NCBI GenBank assembly: GCA_020343475.1
Contig: CP070796.1
Coordinates: forward strand, 2,315,579 to 2,363,216
Direction of reading: 5' to 3'
From: Candidatus Zixiibacteriota bacterium
GTDB lineage: Bacteria > Zixibacteria > MSB-5A5 > GN15 > PGXB01
DNA length: 47,638 nt
Positions 36,460 to 46,413 of this stretch are shown one piece after another; within the stretch, counting starts at the first letter, position 1, and each line of letters begins with the position of its first letter. The notes under the pieces are model-generated. The model worked only from the letters and a program-made list of their open reading frames with translations. It did no database searches and had not been told where the DNA came from. A program made the position numbers and the translations under genes.

Positions 36460-37304
36460 TTCTCCGCCTCCTTTCCGGAGAGCCGGTCAACCAGCCAATG
36501 ATATTCCTCGCAGAACTCGGTGGCGTCGGTTTCATGGATCAGACCGGTGATAAACTTGTCTTTGAGTTTCTCAGGAGGGATTCTTGCCGCCGCCTCCACC
36601 GGCATTGCATGTTTTTTAAACCATCGAATCATCGCCACGGCGTCTCCCTCCCGATTCATACGGCCATAGTAGGTATGACAATTGGAAAAGGCGTCAATCA
36701 GCGCAAAGCCCTTTTTCCGGAGTCCGCCCGTTATTAGTTTTTCCAGCTGGGTAACATGGTAGACCGTTCCCCGGGCAACATAAGATGCGCCCGCCCCGAT
36801 CGCCAGTTTGACAACGTCAAACTGCTTCTCATAGTTTCCATGCGGGGCGGTGGTGGCGATCATACCGCCGGGAGTGGTGGGCGCGAACTGGCCTCCGGTC
36901 ATGCCGTAGATCTTGTTATTGATCAAAACCGCGGTAATGTCGATGTTTCTCCGACAGGCGTGAATAAAATGATTTCCGCCGATCGCCAGAGCATCGCCGT
37001 CGCCGGTAATCACAATGACCTTCATCTGTGGTTTGGCGATCTTCACACCGGTGGCAAAAGCAAGGGCACGGCCATGGGTGGTATGCAGGGTGTTGAAATC
37101 AAGGTAGACCGGCATCCGGCTGGAACAGCCGATCCCGGAGATCACCGCGACATCGTTCTTATCAAGGCCAAGCTTATCGATGGCACGGATAAGGGCGCCC
37201 ATGACAATACCGTTACCGCAGCCGGCACACCACACGTTCGGGAATTTCTTTTTCGGTCGCAGATAATGGTGTGTCACTTCCGATTGTAAGGGCTGATGTG
37301 TCAT
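36456..37304 (-). CDS. korB: 2-oxoglutarate:ferredoxin oxidoreductase beta subunit
   Basis: A 282-residue thiamine-diphosphate subunit. CxxC-type segment VWCAGCGNGIVMGA near the N terminus, and the TPP/Mg motif ITGDGDALAIGGNHFIHACR followed by INNKIYGMTGGQ. Conserved metal-binding GDGD and N are intact. ATG overlaps the korA stop by one base. A related pyruvate enzyme is possible, but the sucCD-korDABC order favours 2-oxoglutarate. Confidence 0.93.
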   Translation of the reverse strand: MTHQPLQSEVTHHYLRPKKKFPNVWCAGCGNGIVMGALIRAIDKLGLDKNDVAVISGIGCSSRMPVYLDFNTLHTTHGRALAFATGVKIAKPQMKVIVITGDGDALAIGGNHFIHACRRNIDITAVLINNKIYGMTGGQFAPTTPGGMIATTAPHGNYEKQFDVVKLAIGAGASYVARGTVYHVTQLEKLITGGLRKKGFALIDAFSNCHTYYGRMNREGDAVAMIRWFKKHAMPVEAAARIPPEKLKDKFITGLIHETDATEFCEEYHWLVDRLSGKEAEK

Positions 37305-38440
37305 TAGAGCACCTCCCGTATCTTGTCGAGAATCTGGTGCGGCGTCATCACTTCTCCATCATATCGATTAAGCGAAAAAACTTCGGTATGGCGGGGGGCA
37401 ACTCTCCGAATCTCGTGAACCAACTGGCCCATATTCAATTCCGCAACAATTACTTTCTTAATGGGGATTAACAACTCGCGGAGTCTGATTTCACCCAGCG
37501 GCCAGATCGTAAAAGGCTGAATCGCACCGACCTTGATCCGGCGCTCGCGCGCCATACGCACCGCCTGATATGCGGCGCGGGCCACTGATCCGTACGAAAT
37601 CACCGCCACATGTGCATCATCCATCATCTCGGTACGAAAACTGGTAATTTCATCGATATACCGCTCAATTTTCAAACGCAGCTTATCAAGCTTAGTCTTA
37701 ATCTCCTCCGGAATGGCCGTCGGAAAACCGTCCTGATCATGTGTTAAACCGCTGACGTTGTATCGGTACCCCTCGCCAAAGGACGCCATCGGGCTGACAA
37801 AGCTGGGTGTAATTTCAAAATGACGGTACCATTCGTGGGGCACATCCGGCCGGACCCGGTCTACCACTCTCAGTTCACCCGCCTGCGGGATGGTCATGAT
37901 CTCCCGCATGTGTCCAAGGACCTCATCGGTCAGCACGATCACCGGGGTACGAAAGCGCTCCGAAAGATTGAAGGCTCGCACGGTCTCGGAGAAACATTCC
38001 CTGGCACTTGACGGGGCGACCGCAATGGCGGTATAGTCGCCATGGGTTCCCCAGCGAGCCTGCATGGTATCTGACTGGGCAATCTTAGTAGGCAATCCGG
38101 TCGAGGGCCCGCCGCGCTGCACATTAATAATGACGCATGGGGTTTCCGTCATATAGGCGTATCCTATGTTTTCCTGCATCAAGGAAAATCCGGGGCCCGA
38201 GGTCGCGGTCATCGCCTTACAGCCGGCATTGGCAGCACCAATCACGGCGGCAATGGAGCCAATTTCATCCTCCATCTGAATGAATTTGCCCCCGCGCCTC
38301 GGCAATTCGCGCGCCATGCCTTCCGCAATCTCAGTCGAGGGAGTAATCGGATATCCGGCAAAAAACTCCACGCCGGCATAAAGCGCGCCGTAAACACAAG
38401 CTTCATTGCCCTGCAACATCTTAACAATTGCCTTCTGCAT
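37304..38440 (-). CDS. korA: 2-oxoglutarate:ferredoxin oxidoreductase alpha subunit
   Basis: A 378-residue subunit with the KorA signature EFFAGYPITPSTEIAE, then FIQMEDEIGSIAAVIGAANA and TSGPGFSLMQENIGYAYMTE. I place the start at the second ATG (38440), eight bases after GGGGGAG; the ATG at 38446 lies too close to that site. No fused gamma domain. Ten bases after korD. Confidence 0.93.
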   Translation of the reverse strand: MQKAIVKMLQGNEACVYGALYAGVEFFAGYPITPSTEIAEGMARELPRRGGKFIQMEDEIGSIAAVIGAANAGCKAMTATSGPGFSLMQENIGYAYMTETPCVIINVQRGGPSTGLPTKIAQSDTMQARWGTHGDYTAIAVAPSSARECFSETVRAFNLSERFRTPVIVLTDEVLGHMREIMTIPQAGELRVVDRVRPDVPHEWYRHFEITPSFVSPMASFGEGYRYNVSGLTHDQDGFPTAIPEEIKTKLDKLRLKIERYIDEITSFRTEMMDDAHVAVISYGSVARAAYQAVRMARERRIKVGAIQPFTIWPLGEIRLRELLIPIKKVIVAELNMGQLVHEIRRVAPRHTEVFSLNRYDGEVMTPHQILDKIREVL

Positions 38441-38456
38441 TGTCATCTCTCCCCCC

Positions 38457-38771
38457 TCACTTATAATTAGATGTTATGGCGAAATCCGGGCAATGAAGCC
38501 AGCAGATTGCACATTGTGTACATTTTTCGGGGTGAGCCAAAACCGGCTTGCCATCCCGGTCAGGCTCGAGGACCTTTTGCGGGCAGAAAGCGATACACAG
38601 ATTGCACGCTTTGCACCAGTGAAGAAATATATTAAGAGGAGGGACTCCCCCCTTGACGTAATCCGACGCTTTCATCCCGGCTGGCCTGTCGGCGGCTGCA
38701 TCACGGTCAGTCACCTTCTGCTCATCCGGCGTCGCATCCGAAACTTTTGGTTTCGGCTCTTCGTCACTCAT
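38457..38771 (-). CDS. korD: 2x[4Fe-4S] ferredoxin delta subunit of the Kor complex
   Basis: A 104-residue ferredoxin with two complete clusters, CKACNLCIAFCP and CTQCAICWLHCPD. It is preceded by about 50 polar, Asp/Lys-rich residues not usual for KorD. It passes electrons from the TPP subunit to external ferredoxin. First of the four kor genes, 42 bases after sucD; a perfect 12-bp palindrome (38789-38800) lies in that gap. Confidence 0.92.
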   Translation of the reverse strand: MSDEEPKPKVSDATPDEQKVTDRDAAADRPAGMKASDYVKGGVPPLNIFLHWCKACNLCIAFCPQKVLEPDRDGKPVLAHPEKCTQCAICWLHCPDFAITSNYK

Positions 38772-38813
38772 AGAAATACTCCTTCGGCGCTGTCGACAGC
38801 ACCCACCATGCGA

Positions 38814-39806
38814 CTATCTTTTCTTTCTTGACGTGCTCTTCTTTACTTTAGCTTTGGGCCCGGTTTTCGACGCGGTCTTCCCGGTCGCTTTAGCTCTGGA
38901 GGAAACCCTGGTTTTCTTCGGTGCAACCGCCTTCCTTTTTGCCAGTTTCCCCCTGATCAATTCAGGAATCTCCGTCGGTGAAGCCGCTACCGGAATACCG
39001 GCACTATTAAGAGCTTTTATCTTATCAGCAGCAGTACCGGAGCCACCGGAGATGATGGCACCGGCATGCCCCATACGCTTTCCCGGAGGAGCCATTCGAC
39101 CGGCAATAAAGCCGACCACCGGCTTGGTCATTTTCCGCTTAATGAATTTGGCGGCTTCCTCCTCATCCGTCCCGCCAATTTCTCCGATCATCACCACTGC
39201 CTTGGTGGCCTTATCGGCTTCAAACATCTCCAGGATGTCAATAAAACTGGTGCCGATGATTTGGTCGCCGCCGATACCGAGACAGGTGGTCTGGCCAATT
39301 CCGGCGCAGGTCAGCGCCCAGATTGCTTCATAGGTCAGCGTGCCGGAGCGGGATACCACTCCAACCGGGCCTTTCCTGACAACTGACCCGGGCATTATAC
39401 CGACTTTCGATTTCTCTGTAGAAATCAATCCCGGAGAGTTCGGTCCGATCAAGCGGACACCCTTCTTTTTCAAATAGTCATATACCTTCAACATTTCGTT
39501 GGCCGGGACTCCTTCGGTAATACATACAATAAGTGATACGCCGGCATCTGCTGCTTCGTAGATGGCATCAACTGCAAATGCGGGAGGAACATAGATTACA
39601 GAGGTATTGGCCCTGGTTTTTTCAATTGCTTCCGTCATGGAATTGAAGACCGGTATGCCGTGCACTTTGGTGCCTCCTTTGCCCGGCGTCACGCCGCCGA
39701 CAACCTCGGTCCCGTAGTCCTTCATTTGCCTGGCGTGGAAGGAACCGTCCCGCCCGGTAATCCCCTGCACAATAACCCTGGTTCGTTTGTCTATCAGAAT
39801 ACTCAT
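38814..39806 (-). CDS. sucD: succinyl-CoA ligase alpha subunit with a lysine-rich tail
   Basis: A 330-residue subunit. Core: CoA-binding [39 protein letters not shown] and phosphohistidine loop [10 protein letters not shown] (His247). The normal enzyme ends near residue 290. Here about 40 further residues follow, with 17 Lys or Arg and no Asp or Glu ([19 protein letters not shown] within it), like a histone H1-type or AlgP-type tail. The frame has no sign of error and ends 42 bases before korD. ATGA overlap with sucC. Confidence 0.94.
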   Translation of the reverse strand: MSILIDKRTRVIVQGITGRDGSFHARQMKDYGTEVVGGVTPGKGGTKVHGIPVFNSMTEAIEKTRANTSVIYVPPAFAVDAIYEAADAGVSLIVCITEGVPANEMLKVYDYLKKKGVRLIGPNSPGLISTEKSKVGIMPGSVVRKGPVGVVSRSGTLTYEAIWALTCAGIGQTTCLGIGGDQIIGTSFIDILEMFEADKATKAVVMIGEIGGTDEEEAAKFIKRKMTKPVVGFIAGRMAPPGKRMGHAGAIISGGSGTAADKIKALNSAGIPVAASPTEIPELIRGKLAKRKAVAPKKTRVSSRAKATGKTASKTGPKAKVKKSTSRKKR

Positions 39807-40963
39807 GTGATCCTCCCTGCGCTGGCGGAATCTTGGTCGGCGAGCTCAATTGCCTTCTTAACGACACTGTCAAGAGTCTCTGCCGATTCGAGGTTAACCT
39901 TTTTGAGTATCTTTATGGCCTGTGCCTCATTGGTGCCGGTGAGGCGAACAACAATGGGAACCTCCGGGCCGAGTTCCTCATACGCCATTACAATGCCGGT
40001 GGCGACGTCATCGCAGCGGGTGATGCCGCCGAAAATATTGATAAGAATTGCCCGGACATTAGGATTTCTCAGGATAATCCGCATCGCGGTCAGGACTTTC
40101 TGAGGATTTGAAGATCCGCCAATATCAAGGAAATTGGCCGGATCGCCGCCGTAATGCTTAACCAGATCCATGGTTGCCATGGCCAATCCGGCACCGTTGA
40201 CAATACAGCCGATATTCCCGGAGAGATTGACAAACGATAAATCCCCCTCGCGCGCGTCCACCTCGGCCGGATCTTCGGCATCAAGATCACGCAGCGCCGC
40301 AATCTCCTTCTGACGGAAAAGGCCGTTATCATCAATATTGATCTTGGCGTCAATCGCCACCACTTTGCTATCGGGCGTGGTAATCATGGGATTGATTTCC
40401 GCCAGCGAAGCATCGACTTTCCAATACACCTCATAGAGCTTCATGATAATGTCAGCAGCCTGCCGCACCTGCTTGATATCCCGATACAGCCGGAAGGCCA
40501 GATCACGCGCCTGATACATTTTCAGGCCAACGCTTGGATCAACCGCCAGCTTATGGATTTTTTCGGGTGTTCTGGCCGCCACCTCTTCGATATCAACACC
40601 GCCGGCCGCTGAGACCATAATAACGGGAGCCTTGGTTGCCCGGTCAATAATGATGCCAACATATGTTTCACTGACGATGTCGGCGGCCTCGGTAATGAGG
40701 ACTTTATTGACCCGAAGTCCCTTGATTTCCATGCCAAGTATTTTCTGTGCCCAGACCCGCACCGCCTCGACATTTTCGGCGTACTGCACACCCCCGGCCT
40801 TGCCCCTGCCGCCGACATGAACCTGGGCTTTTATCATAACCGGCCGCCCGTACGACTCGGCAACCGCAACCGCCTCGGCCACGTTGCAGACGGCCTCGCC
40901 GCGCGGCACCGGGATACCGGCTGCAGCAAAAATCTCCTTGGCTTGGTATTCGTGGATTTTCAT
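39803..40963 (-). CDS. sucC: succinyl-CoA ligase (ADP/GDP-forming) beta subunit
   Basis: A 386-residue subunit with ATP-grasp fold. N-terminal [38 protein letters not shown], and [18 protein letters not shown]. The C terminus has [13 protein letters not shown], where most SucC have GGGA, and [10 protein letters not shown]. The nucleotide preference cannot be told by eye. Overlaps sucD by four bases. Confidence 0.96.
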   Translation of the reverse strand: MKIHEYQAKEIFAAAGIPVPRGEAVCNVAEAVAVAESYGRPVMIKAQVHVGGRGKAGGVQYAENVEAVRVWAQKILGMEIKGLRVNKVLITEAADIVSETYVGIIIDRATKAPVIMVSAAGGVDIEEVAARTPEKIHKLAVDPSVGLKMYQARDLAFRLYRDIKQVRQAADIIMKLYEVYWKVDASLAEINPMITTPDSKVVAIDAKINIDDNGLFRQKEIAALRDLDAEDPAEVDAREGDLSFVNLSGNIGCIVNGAGLAMATMDLVKHYGGDPANFLDIGGSSNPQKVLTAMRIILRNPNVRAILINIFGGITRCDDVATGIVMAYEELGPEVPIVVRLTGTNEAQAIKILKKVNLESAETLDSVVKKAIELADQDSASAGRIT

Positions 40964-40995
40964 CTAGTGCACTCCAGATGTATATTTATTCAACT

Positions 40996-42357
40996 CTACT
41001 TATTCTCTCTGTTCGCCAGAAACGATTGAGCGTATTCGATCAGTTTCTCCCTGGTATTGTCCTCCGGTTCATCAAGTACTTTTTCCAGCAAAAAGCCCAG
41101 CACTTCTCCCACCAGCGCTGACTGTGGTATTCTAAAAATGTTCATAATATCATGACCGTCAAGGGCCAGATCGGCAACTCCGAATGGCGGCCTTCGTTCC
41201 AGTTCCGCCCTGATATTTTCCTCGAATTCATCGACGTCATCAGTGCTGCCGCCCTTGCCCTGCGCCATGACATCGGCACGGCGCAAATCAAGCAGGTCGA
41301 AAATTAAAGACTGCCCGACACGGCGGATCAAACGCCGCATTCCCTTGCCGGTAACCGCAGTGGTAAACATATGCCGATCCACAAGAGTAGTGACATCCCG
41401 GATCATGTCAGCGGAATAGCGCAGCCGCTTCATAATCTCCTGTGTCACCCGGGCGCCGGTTTTCTCGTGTCCGTAGAAAGTCGCGCCGTCTTCAGTCAAA
41501 CATTTGGTCTGAGGCTTGGTGATGTCATGAAACAATGCTGCCAGACGCACCAAGAGTCTCGGTGGAGCTGAATCGACCGTCAGAATGCTGTGTTCAAAAA
41601 CGTCATATTTGTGGTATCCGCCGGGTTGATCAACGCCGACAGTCTCCACAAGTTCCGGGAAAATCTCCCGCAACAGACCCGACTCATGCATCAACCGCAG
41701 GCCCAGCGATGGTTTCTCTGCCAGGACCAGAAGTTTATTAAGTTCGACCGCTATGCGTTCCGGCGACACCGTTCGAATGAGATCTGCATGCTGTTTCAGG
41801 GCGGCATAGGTTTCCGGCTCGATAGCGAATTCATATCGCGCCGCAAACTGAACCGCGCGCAACATTCGCAGCGGGTCCTCCGGAAATGCCTGCAGGGAAA
41901 CCATGCGAATCTGTTTCTTCTTCAGATCCATTTGCCCCCCGTGAGGATCGATCAGCACCTGATTCTCCAAAGACAGGGCCATCGCGTTGATGGTAAAATC
42001 GCGGCGCCCCAAATCTTCTTCAATGCTAATGTTGGAATCAAAGGAAACTTCAAATTCCCGATGGCCCGCCCCGGTCGAATACTCCTGCCGGGGAAGTGCA
42101 ATATCAAAGGTATACCGATCATTATCACGGTACTGAGTAAACTTGATAACACCGAAAGAACGTCCCACCAGATCCACCTTACCGAAGTCTTTCAACATCC
42201 GGGACAATTCCTGATACGGTATGCCACACACCAGGTAGTCTCTGTCTTCCGGCTGGACGGCCCGGTGCAGCAGACTGTCACGTACGGCCCCGCCGACTTC
42301 ATAGATTTGTCCCCGCGTCAGGATGGCGGCGACGACCTGATCCGATATTTTGCACAT
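40996..42357 (-). CDS. cca: CCA-adding tRNA nucleotidyltransferase / poly(A) polymerase family, with HD domain
   Basis: A 453-residue protein. Nucleotidyltransferase motifs YEVGGAVRDSLLH and EDRDYLVCG; EDLGRRDFTINAMAL and FPEDPLRMLRAVQFAARYEF are the tRNA-NT head and neck motifs. The C-terminal half is an HD domain (LAALFHDITKPQTK). I choose the ATG at 42357, two bases after the arcC stop; a TTG at 42363 overlaps that stop. Whether it adds the whole CCA or only part, or A tails, is not decidable by eye. Confidence 0.92.
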   Translation of the reverse strand: MCKISDQVVAAILTRGQIYEVGGAVRDSLLHRAVQPEDRDYLVCGIPYQELSRMLKDFGKVDLVGRSFGVIKFTQYRDNDRYTFDIALPRQEYSTGAGHREFEVSFDSNISIEEDLGRRDFTINAMALSLENQVLIDPHGGQMDLKKKQIRMVSLQAFPEDPLRMLRAVQFAARYEFAIEPETYAALKQHADLIRTVSPERIAVELNKLLVLAEKPSLGLRLMHESGLLREIFPELVETVGVDQPGGYHKYDVFEHSILTVDSAPPRLLVRLAALFHDITKPQTKCLTEDGATFYGHEKTGARVTQEIMKRLRYSADMIRDVTTLVDRHMFTTAVTGKGMRRLIRRVGQSLIFDLLDLRRADVMAQGKGGSTDDVDEFEENIRAELERRPPFGVADLALDGHDIMNIFRIPQSALVGEVLGFLLEKVLDEPEDNTREKLIEYAQSFLANRENK

Positions 42358-42359
42358 GA

Positions 42360-43316
42360 TCAATCAGGAATAATCCTCGTTCCCACGTTTCCATCGAGAG
42401 CCCGACCGGCGTTCTGGATGGAGGTGACAACAACTTCTTTCCCACCGTTTTCAATAAATTGTATGGCGGCAGTGATTTTCGGCCCCATTGAACCGGGCGG
42501 GAAATGCCCCTCGGCGTAAAGCTTTTTTGCTTCCGCAAGCGTCAGCCTGTCAAGGGGACGCTCGGTTTCTTTCCCAAAGTTGACCGCGACCTTATCTATT
42601 GAGGTCAGCATTATCAGTATCTCCGACGCAATATCCCGGGCCAGAACGGCGGATGCCAAGTCCTTATCGATGACCGCGTCCAGCCCTTCATAATTGCCAC
42701 GTTCGTCAAGATAGACAGGAATGCCGCCGCCACCAACCGCAATGACGATAGCGCCGCTTTCAACAAGCAGTCTGATCGTCTCGGACTCGACAACCGAAAG
42801 CGGTTGCGGGGATGGGACGACTCGACGCCACCCCCGGTTCGCATCAGGTTTCATCACCCATTTCCGCTCTCTGGAAAAGCGTTTTGCTTCCTCTCCGGTG
42901 TAAAACTGCCCGATAAATTTCGACGGCGAGGCGATCTGTGGATCATCCTTGTCAACGATAACCTGGGAGATAATCGTCACCACTGACCGATTAATCCCCT
43001 CCCTTTTGAGCCGATTCTGAAGTGATTGCTGGATCATATATCCCATGCCGCCACCGGTATCAGCGACACAAATACCCAAAGGCAGGATGGGTGCCTTGCC
43101 CCGGGCCAGTTCTACCCGGAGGATAGCGTTTCCGACCTGCGGGCCGTTGCCGTGTGAAATTGCCAGTTTATACCCGGCGCGCGCCAGATCTACAATGCCG
43201 TCAAGCGACTGACGGGTATTGGAGAATTGGTTGGCTATGGTATCTTCAATTTCCGGTTGAGTAATGGCATTGCCGCCGAGCGCAATAACCGCAGATTTGC
43301 AGCCGGTTGGGGTCAT
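42360..43316 (-). CDS. arcC: carbamate kinase
   Basis: A 318-residue amino-acid-kinase-family enzyme (ATP + carbamate to/from carbamoyl phosphate). VIALGGNAITQPE, ISHGNGPQVGNAIL, IAVGGGGIPVYLD, and VIDKDLASAVLARDI are intact, as is the C-terminal GSMGPKITAAIQFI. No arginine deiminase or carbamoyltransferase gene is in the window, so the source of carbamoyl phosphate is unknown. It starts three bases after the stop of the GTPase gene, a tight pairing. Confidence 0.94.
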   Translation of the reverse strand: MTPTGCKSAVIALGGNAITQPEIEDTIANQFSNTRQSLDGIVDLARAGYKLAISHGNGPQVGNAILRVELARGKAPILPLGICVADTGGGMGYMIQQSLQNRLKREGINRSVVTIISQVIVDKDDPQIASPSKFIGQFYTGEEAKRFSRERKWVMKPDANRGWRRVVPSPQPLSVVESETIRLLVESGAIVIAVGGGGIPVYLDERGNYEGLDAVIDKDLASAVLARDIASEILIMLTSIDKVAVNFGKETERPLDRLTLAEAKKLYAEGHFPPGSMGPKITAAIQFIENGGKEVVVTSIQNAGRALDGNVGTRIIPD

Positions 43317-43319
43317 GAT

Positions 43320-44672
43320 TTATTTCTTTTTTCCTTTCAGCCGTCTTTTTTTAGCACCCGTGAAATGTGAGTGCAGAATCTCAGGCAGATCCGGTGTCCC
43401 GATTTCCTGCAGATCATAATAAACCCGCACGTACGGCTTTTTGATCTTGATGATTCGAGTCAGATCGATCGGGGTGGCAACCACCACCGCATCGCATTCT
43501 ACCCGGTCAATGGTCTTGCGTAGATCCTGAAGCTGCTTACCGAAGTACCCCATGGCCGGCAGCAGCGGGCCGATTTCGGGGTACATTTCAAAGGTATCAG
43601 TAATCGAGCCTACCGTATAGGGGCGGGGATCAACTGCCTCTTCCGCGCCGTACTTTACAGCTGCCATCATTCCCGCGCCATATTCCATTTCACCATGCGT
43701 CGTGGTCGGTCCGTCTTCAATAATCAGAACCTTCTTCCCGCGGATCCTGGACGGATCATCAATCCTGACCGGCGAGGCCGCATCCACGACGACGGCAGTC
43801 GGATTGTAGGCCTGGATATTCCGGCGCACTTCTCTGACATTTTCAGGTTGCGCCGTATCAATCTTATTGATGACAATCACGTCGGCAATCATAAAATTTA
43901 CCTGGCCGGGGTAATACTCGATCTCGTGTCCCGGCCGATGCGGATCAACCACCGTAATCTGCAGGTCAGGCCGGCAGAAGGACATATCATTGTTGCCGCC
44001 ATCCCAGAGAATCACATCGGCTTCTTTCTCCGCCTTGCGAAGGATCATTTCATAGTCGATGCCGGCATACACGACTACGCCGCGATCAAGATGCGGCTCG
44101 TACTCTTCCCGTTCTTCAATGGTGCATTCATGCTTGTCGAGGTCGCTATAGGTGGCGAACCGCTGACAGGCCTGTCTGGCCAGGTTACCGTACGGCATGG
44201 GGTGACGAATGACAACCACTTTAAATTCCATTTCCTGCAGCGCCTCGGCAACCCGACGAGTGGTCTGCGATTTTCCGCATCCGGTGCGGGTTGCACATAC
44301 CGCCACAACCGGTTTTTTCGAATCGATCATGGTCGACCGCGAACCCTCTAACGAAAAGCGGGCACCCATGGCAATAACATAAGCCGCCTTATCCATGACA
44401 TAATTGTATGGCACGTCGGAATATGAGAAGACGACCTCGTCAACCTTATGTTTCTTGATAAGCTCCAGCAGGTTTTCCTCCGGGTGAATTGGGATTCCTC
44501 GAGGATATAGCTTGCCGGCCAGCACCGCCGGATACTTTCGCTTATCGATGTCCGGAATTTGTGAGGCGGTAAAGGCCACAACCTCGACAGTCTTATTATC
44601 ACGATAAAGGACGTTGAAGTTATGGAAGTCCCTCCCGGCTGCTCCCATGATGATAATTCTCTTCTTCGCCAT
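43320..44672 (-). CDS. cyclic 2,3-diphosphoglycerate synthetase-like P-loop GTPase
   Basis: A 450-residue protein starting at MAKKRIIIMGAAGRDFHNFN (GGAG seven bases upstream; a further ATG at 44765 is unlikely). An N-terminal Rossmann-like part (1-120) is followed by a deviant P-loop VCATRTGCGKSQTTRRVAEA and WDGGNNDMSF; a G4-like VINKID follows. This layout matches the archaeal cyclic 2,3-diphosphoglycerate synthetase and its many uncharacterised bacterial relatives. Real substrate in bacteria is unknown. Paired with carbamate kinase by a 3-base gap, which hints at carbamoyl-phosphate or another acyl-phosphate chemistry. It ends with a Lys/Arg-rich tail. Confidence 0.82.
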   Translation of the reverse strand: MAKKRIIIMGAAGRDFHNFNVLYRDNKTVEVVAFTASQIPDIDKRKYPAVLAGKLYPRGIPIHPEENLLELIKKHKVDEVVFSYSDVPYNYVMDKAAYVIAMGARFSLEGSRSTMIDSKKPVVAVCATRTGCGKSQTTRRVAEALQEMEFKVVVIRHPMPYGNLARQACQRFATYSDLDKHECTIEEREEYEPHLDRGVVVYAGIDYEMILRKAEKEADVILWDGGNNDMSFCRPDLQITVVDPHRPGHEIEYYPGQVNFMIADVIVINKIDTAQPENVREVRRNIQAYNPTAVVVDAASPVRIDDPSRIRGKKVLIIEDGPTTTHGEMEYGAGMMAAVKYGAEEAVDPRPYTVGSITDTFEMYPEIGPLLPAMGYFGKQLQDLRKTIDRVECDAVVVATPIDLTRIIKIKKPYVRVYYDLQEIGTPDLPEILHSHFTGAKKRRLKGKKK

Positions 44673-44702
44673 CTGTATTCTCCACCTGATTCTTTTGCTT
44701 AA

Positions 44703-44732
44703 AGCGTATCGTATTCGGTTACCATATGACAA
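44703..44732 (-). promoter_or_regulatory. candidate promoter for the GTPase-arcC-cca transcript
   Basis: TTGTCA (44732-44727; 5 of 6) and TACGCT (44708-44703; 3 of 6) with an 18-base spacer on the minus strand. It lies between the terminator of the aldehyde dehydrogenase gene and the GTPase start, and would give a leader of about 25 bases. Confidence 0.35.
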
Positions 44733-44853
44733 GTAAGATGCGGGCTTATATGCAACAGCAGCCATATATACTGGATCACGGCCAGCATCATGGTGATGCT
44801 CCGGTGAATCGTTCTATACATGCAGCGTTTCATGGTTCATCTGCATCAAGCTT

Positions 44854-44874
44854 AAAATGCCGGGCGCACCGGCA
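44854..44874 (-). terminator. intrinsic terminator after the aldehyde dehydrogenase gene
   Basis: Stem TGCCGG/CCGGCA with a 5-base loop and a TTTT tail on the minus strand, one base after the stop codon. The stem is short but GC-rich. It separates this gene from the GTPase operon. Confidence 0.65.
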
Positions 44875-44875
44875 A

Positions 44876-46372
44876 TCAGTTATTGTCGATCTGTGCTTTC
44901 TGCATCTTACCGGAAAAGTCAATATATACCGACTTCCACTCCGAGAAAACATCCAGCCCGGCGATACCGGCTTCACGATGACCGTTCCCGGTATCCTTGA
45001 CGCCGCCAAAAGGCAGGTGGACCTCGGCACCAATGGTCGGGGCATTTACGTAAAAGATGCCGGTGTAGACGTCCCTCATGGCGGCAAAAGCTTTATTCAC
45101 GTCACGGGTATAGATCGATGCCGAAAGACCGTACGCGGTATTATTGCAGAGGCCGATGCCATCCTCAAAGGAAGCGCATTCGGTAATGGAAGTTACGGAA
45201 CCGAAAATCTCTTCCTGGAAAATTCTCATATCGGAGGTCACATCACCAAATACTGTCGGCATGGTGAAAAAGCCTTTGTCGTATTCTCCCCCGGTGAGCC
45301 GCTCGCCGCCGCAGAGCAATTTTGCACCATCTTCATTCTTGCCGATATCAATGTAGTTAAGGACCGTGTTTATCTGGCTTTCGTTGATTGCCGGCCCCAT
45401 GTCTACTGTTTCATCCAGGCCATTCCCCACCTTAAGTCCGTTGGCCCTGGCTACCAGCTTGTCGGTAAACTCCTTGATAACATCCCTGTGCACGATCAGG
45501 CGGGACGACGCGGTGCATCTCTGCCCGGTGGTGCCGAAAGCGCCCCAGAGAGCACCCTCAACCGCCAGGTCAATGTCGGCATCATTCATAATGAAAATGC
45601 AGTTCTTGCCCCCCATCTCCAGGTGGCAGTGTTTGAAGTCAGCGGCGCAGGCCTCTGAGATCCTGCGGCCAACTTCGGTCGAGCCCGTGAAGCTGACACA
45701 TGAAACATCCTTGTGAGTCATGAGCGGTTCGCCGACATTTCTTCCCGAACCGGTCACGATATTTACCACCCCACGGGGAAGTCCCTCTTCTTCAAAAATC
45801 TTAACATAGTTGTACACCGACAGCGGGGTATCAGTCGCCGGCTTAATGACAATGGTATTGCCAAGAACCAGCGCCGGCATCATCTTCCATGACGGAATGG
45901 CCATGGGGAAATTCCACGGTGTGATCAAGCCGCAAACGCCGAGCGGCTGACGGATGCACATATTGAATTTATTGGGCAGTTCCGAGGGAGTTGTGTACCC
46001 TAACTGCCGCCGGCCTTCTCCGACCATATAATATCCCAGGTCGATTGCTTCCTGGACATCGCCGCGGGTTTCCTTGAGGATCTTGCCCATTTCGCGGGTC
46101 ATATCACGGGAACAGCGCTCTTTTTCCTTGACCAGGCGATCTGTGATACGCAGGAGAATTTCTGCACGTTTCGGAGCCGGAACCAGGCGCCACTTTTTAT
46201 ATGCTTCCTTGGCGGCCGCGACGGCATCATTAACGTCAGCAGCACGTGACTGCTGAAAAATACCAACGATCTCATCAGTCTGAGCGGGATTGCGGTTCTC
46301 GAAGGTTTCGCCGGACCGGCATTTAACCCATTCTCCGTTGATATAATTCTCATATTCTGTCACGTCAGCCAT
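44876..46372 (-). CDS. aldehyde dehydrogenase, NAD(P)-dependent
   Basis: A 498-residue ALDH-superfamily enzyme oxidising an aldehyde to an acid. [13 protein letters not shown] (Asn154), [11 protein letters not shown] (Lys177), [11 protein letters not shown], general base Glu252 in LEMGGKN and nucleophile Cys286 in [10 protein letters not shown] are all present. The start at 46372 ([15 protein letters not shown]) has AGGAG six bases upstream; an earlier ATG at 46408 would add 12 residues. Substrate not clear: succinate-semialdehyde, 2-oxoglutarate-semialdehyde and glyceraldehyde-type relatives all look alike at this level. It is a monocistronic unit with its own strong promoter, palindromic leader and terminator. 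Confidence 0.92.
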   Translation of the reverse strand: MADVTEYENYINGEWVKCRSGETFENRNPAQTDEIVGIFQQSRAADVNDAVAAAKEAYKKWRLVPAPKRAEILLRITDRLVKEKERCSRDMTREMGKILKETRGDVQEAIDLGYYMVGEGRRQLGYTTPSELPNKFNMCIRQPLGVCGLITPWNFPMAIPSWKMMPALVLGNTIVIKPATDTPLSVYNYVKIFEEEGLPRGVVNIVTGSGRNVGEPLMTHKDVSCVSFTGSTEVGRRISEACAADFKHCHLEMGGKNCIFIMNDADIDLAVEGALWGAFGTTGQRCTASSRLIVHRDVIKEFTDKLVARANGLKVGNGLDETVDMGPAINESQINTVLNYIDIGKNEDGAKLLCGGERLTGGEYDKGFFTMPTVFGDVTSDMRIFQEEIFGSVTSITECASFEDGIGLCNNTAYGLSASIYTRDVNKAFAAMRDVYTGIFYVNAPTIGAEVHLPFGGVKDTGNGHREAGIAGLDVFSEWKSVYIDFSGKMQKAQIDNN

Positions 46373-46413
46373 AAAAAGCTCCTGTTTTTTTGAAATCTCC
46401 CATTCCAATTCCT

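Noticed and set aside
38789-38800. Perfect 12-bp palindrome GCTGTCGACAGC between sucD and korD
   Set aside because: No loop, no T run and no second copy seen; a palindrome of this length can easily occur by chance in a window of this size.
41590-42519. 309-codon plus-strand frame opposite cca/arcC
   Set aside because: Antisense shadow that runs across two real genes.
44726-45658. 310-codon plus-strand frame opposite the aldehyde dehydrogenase
   Set aside because: Antisense shadow; the minus strand has catalytic motifs, ribosome site and promoter.
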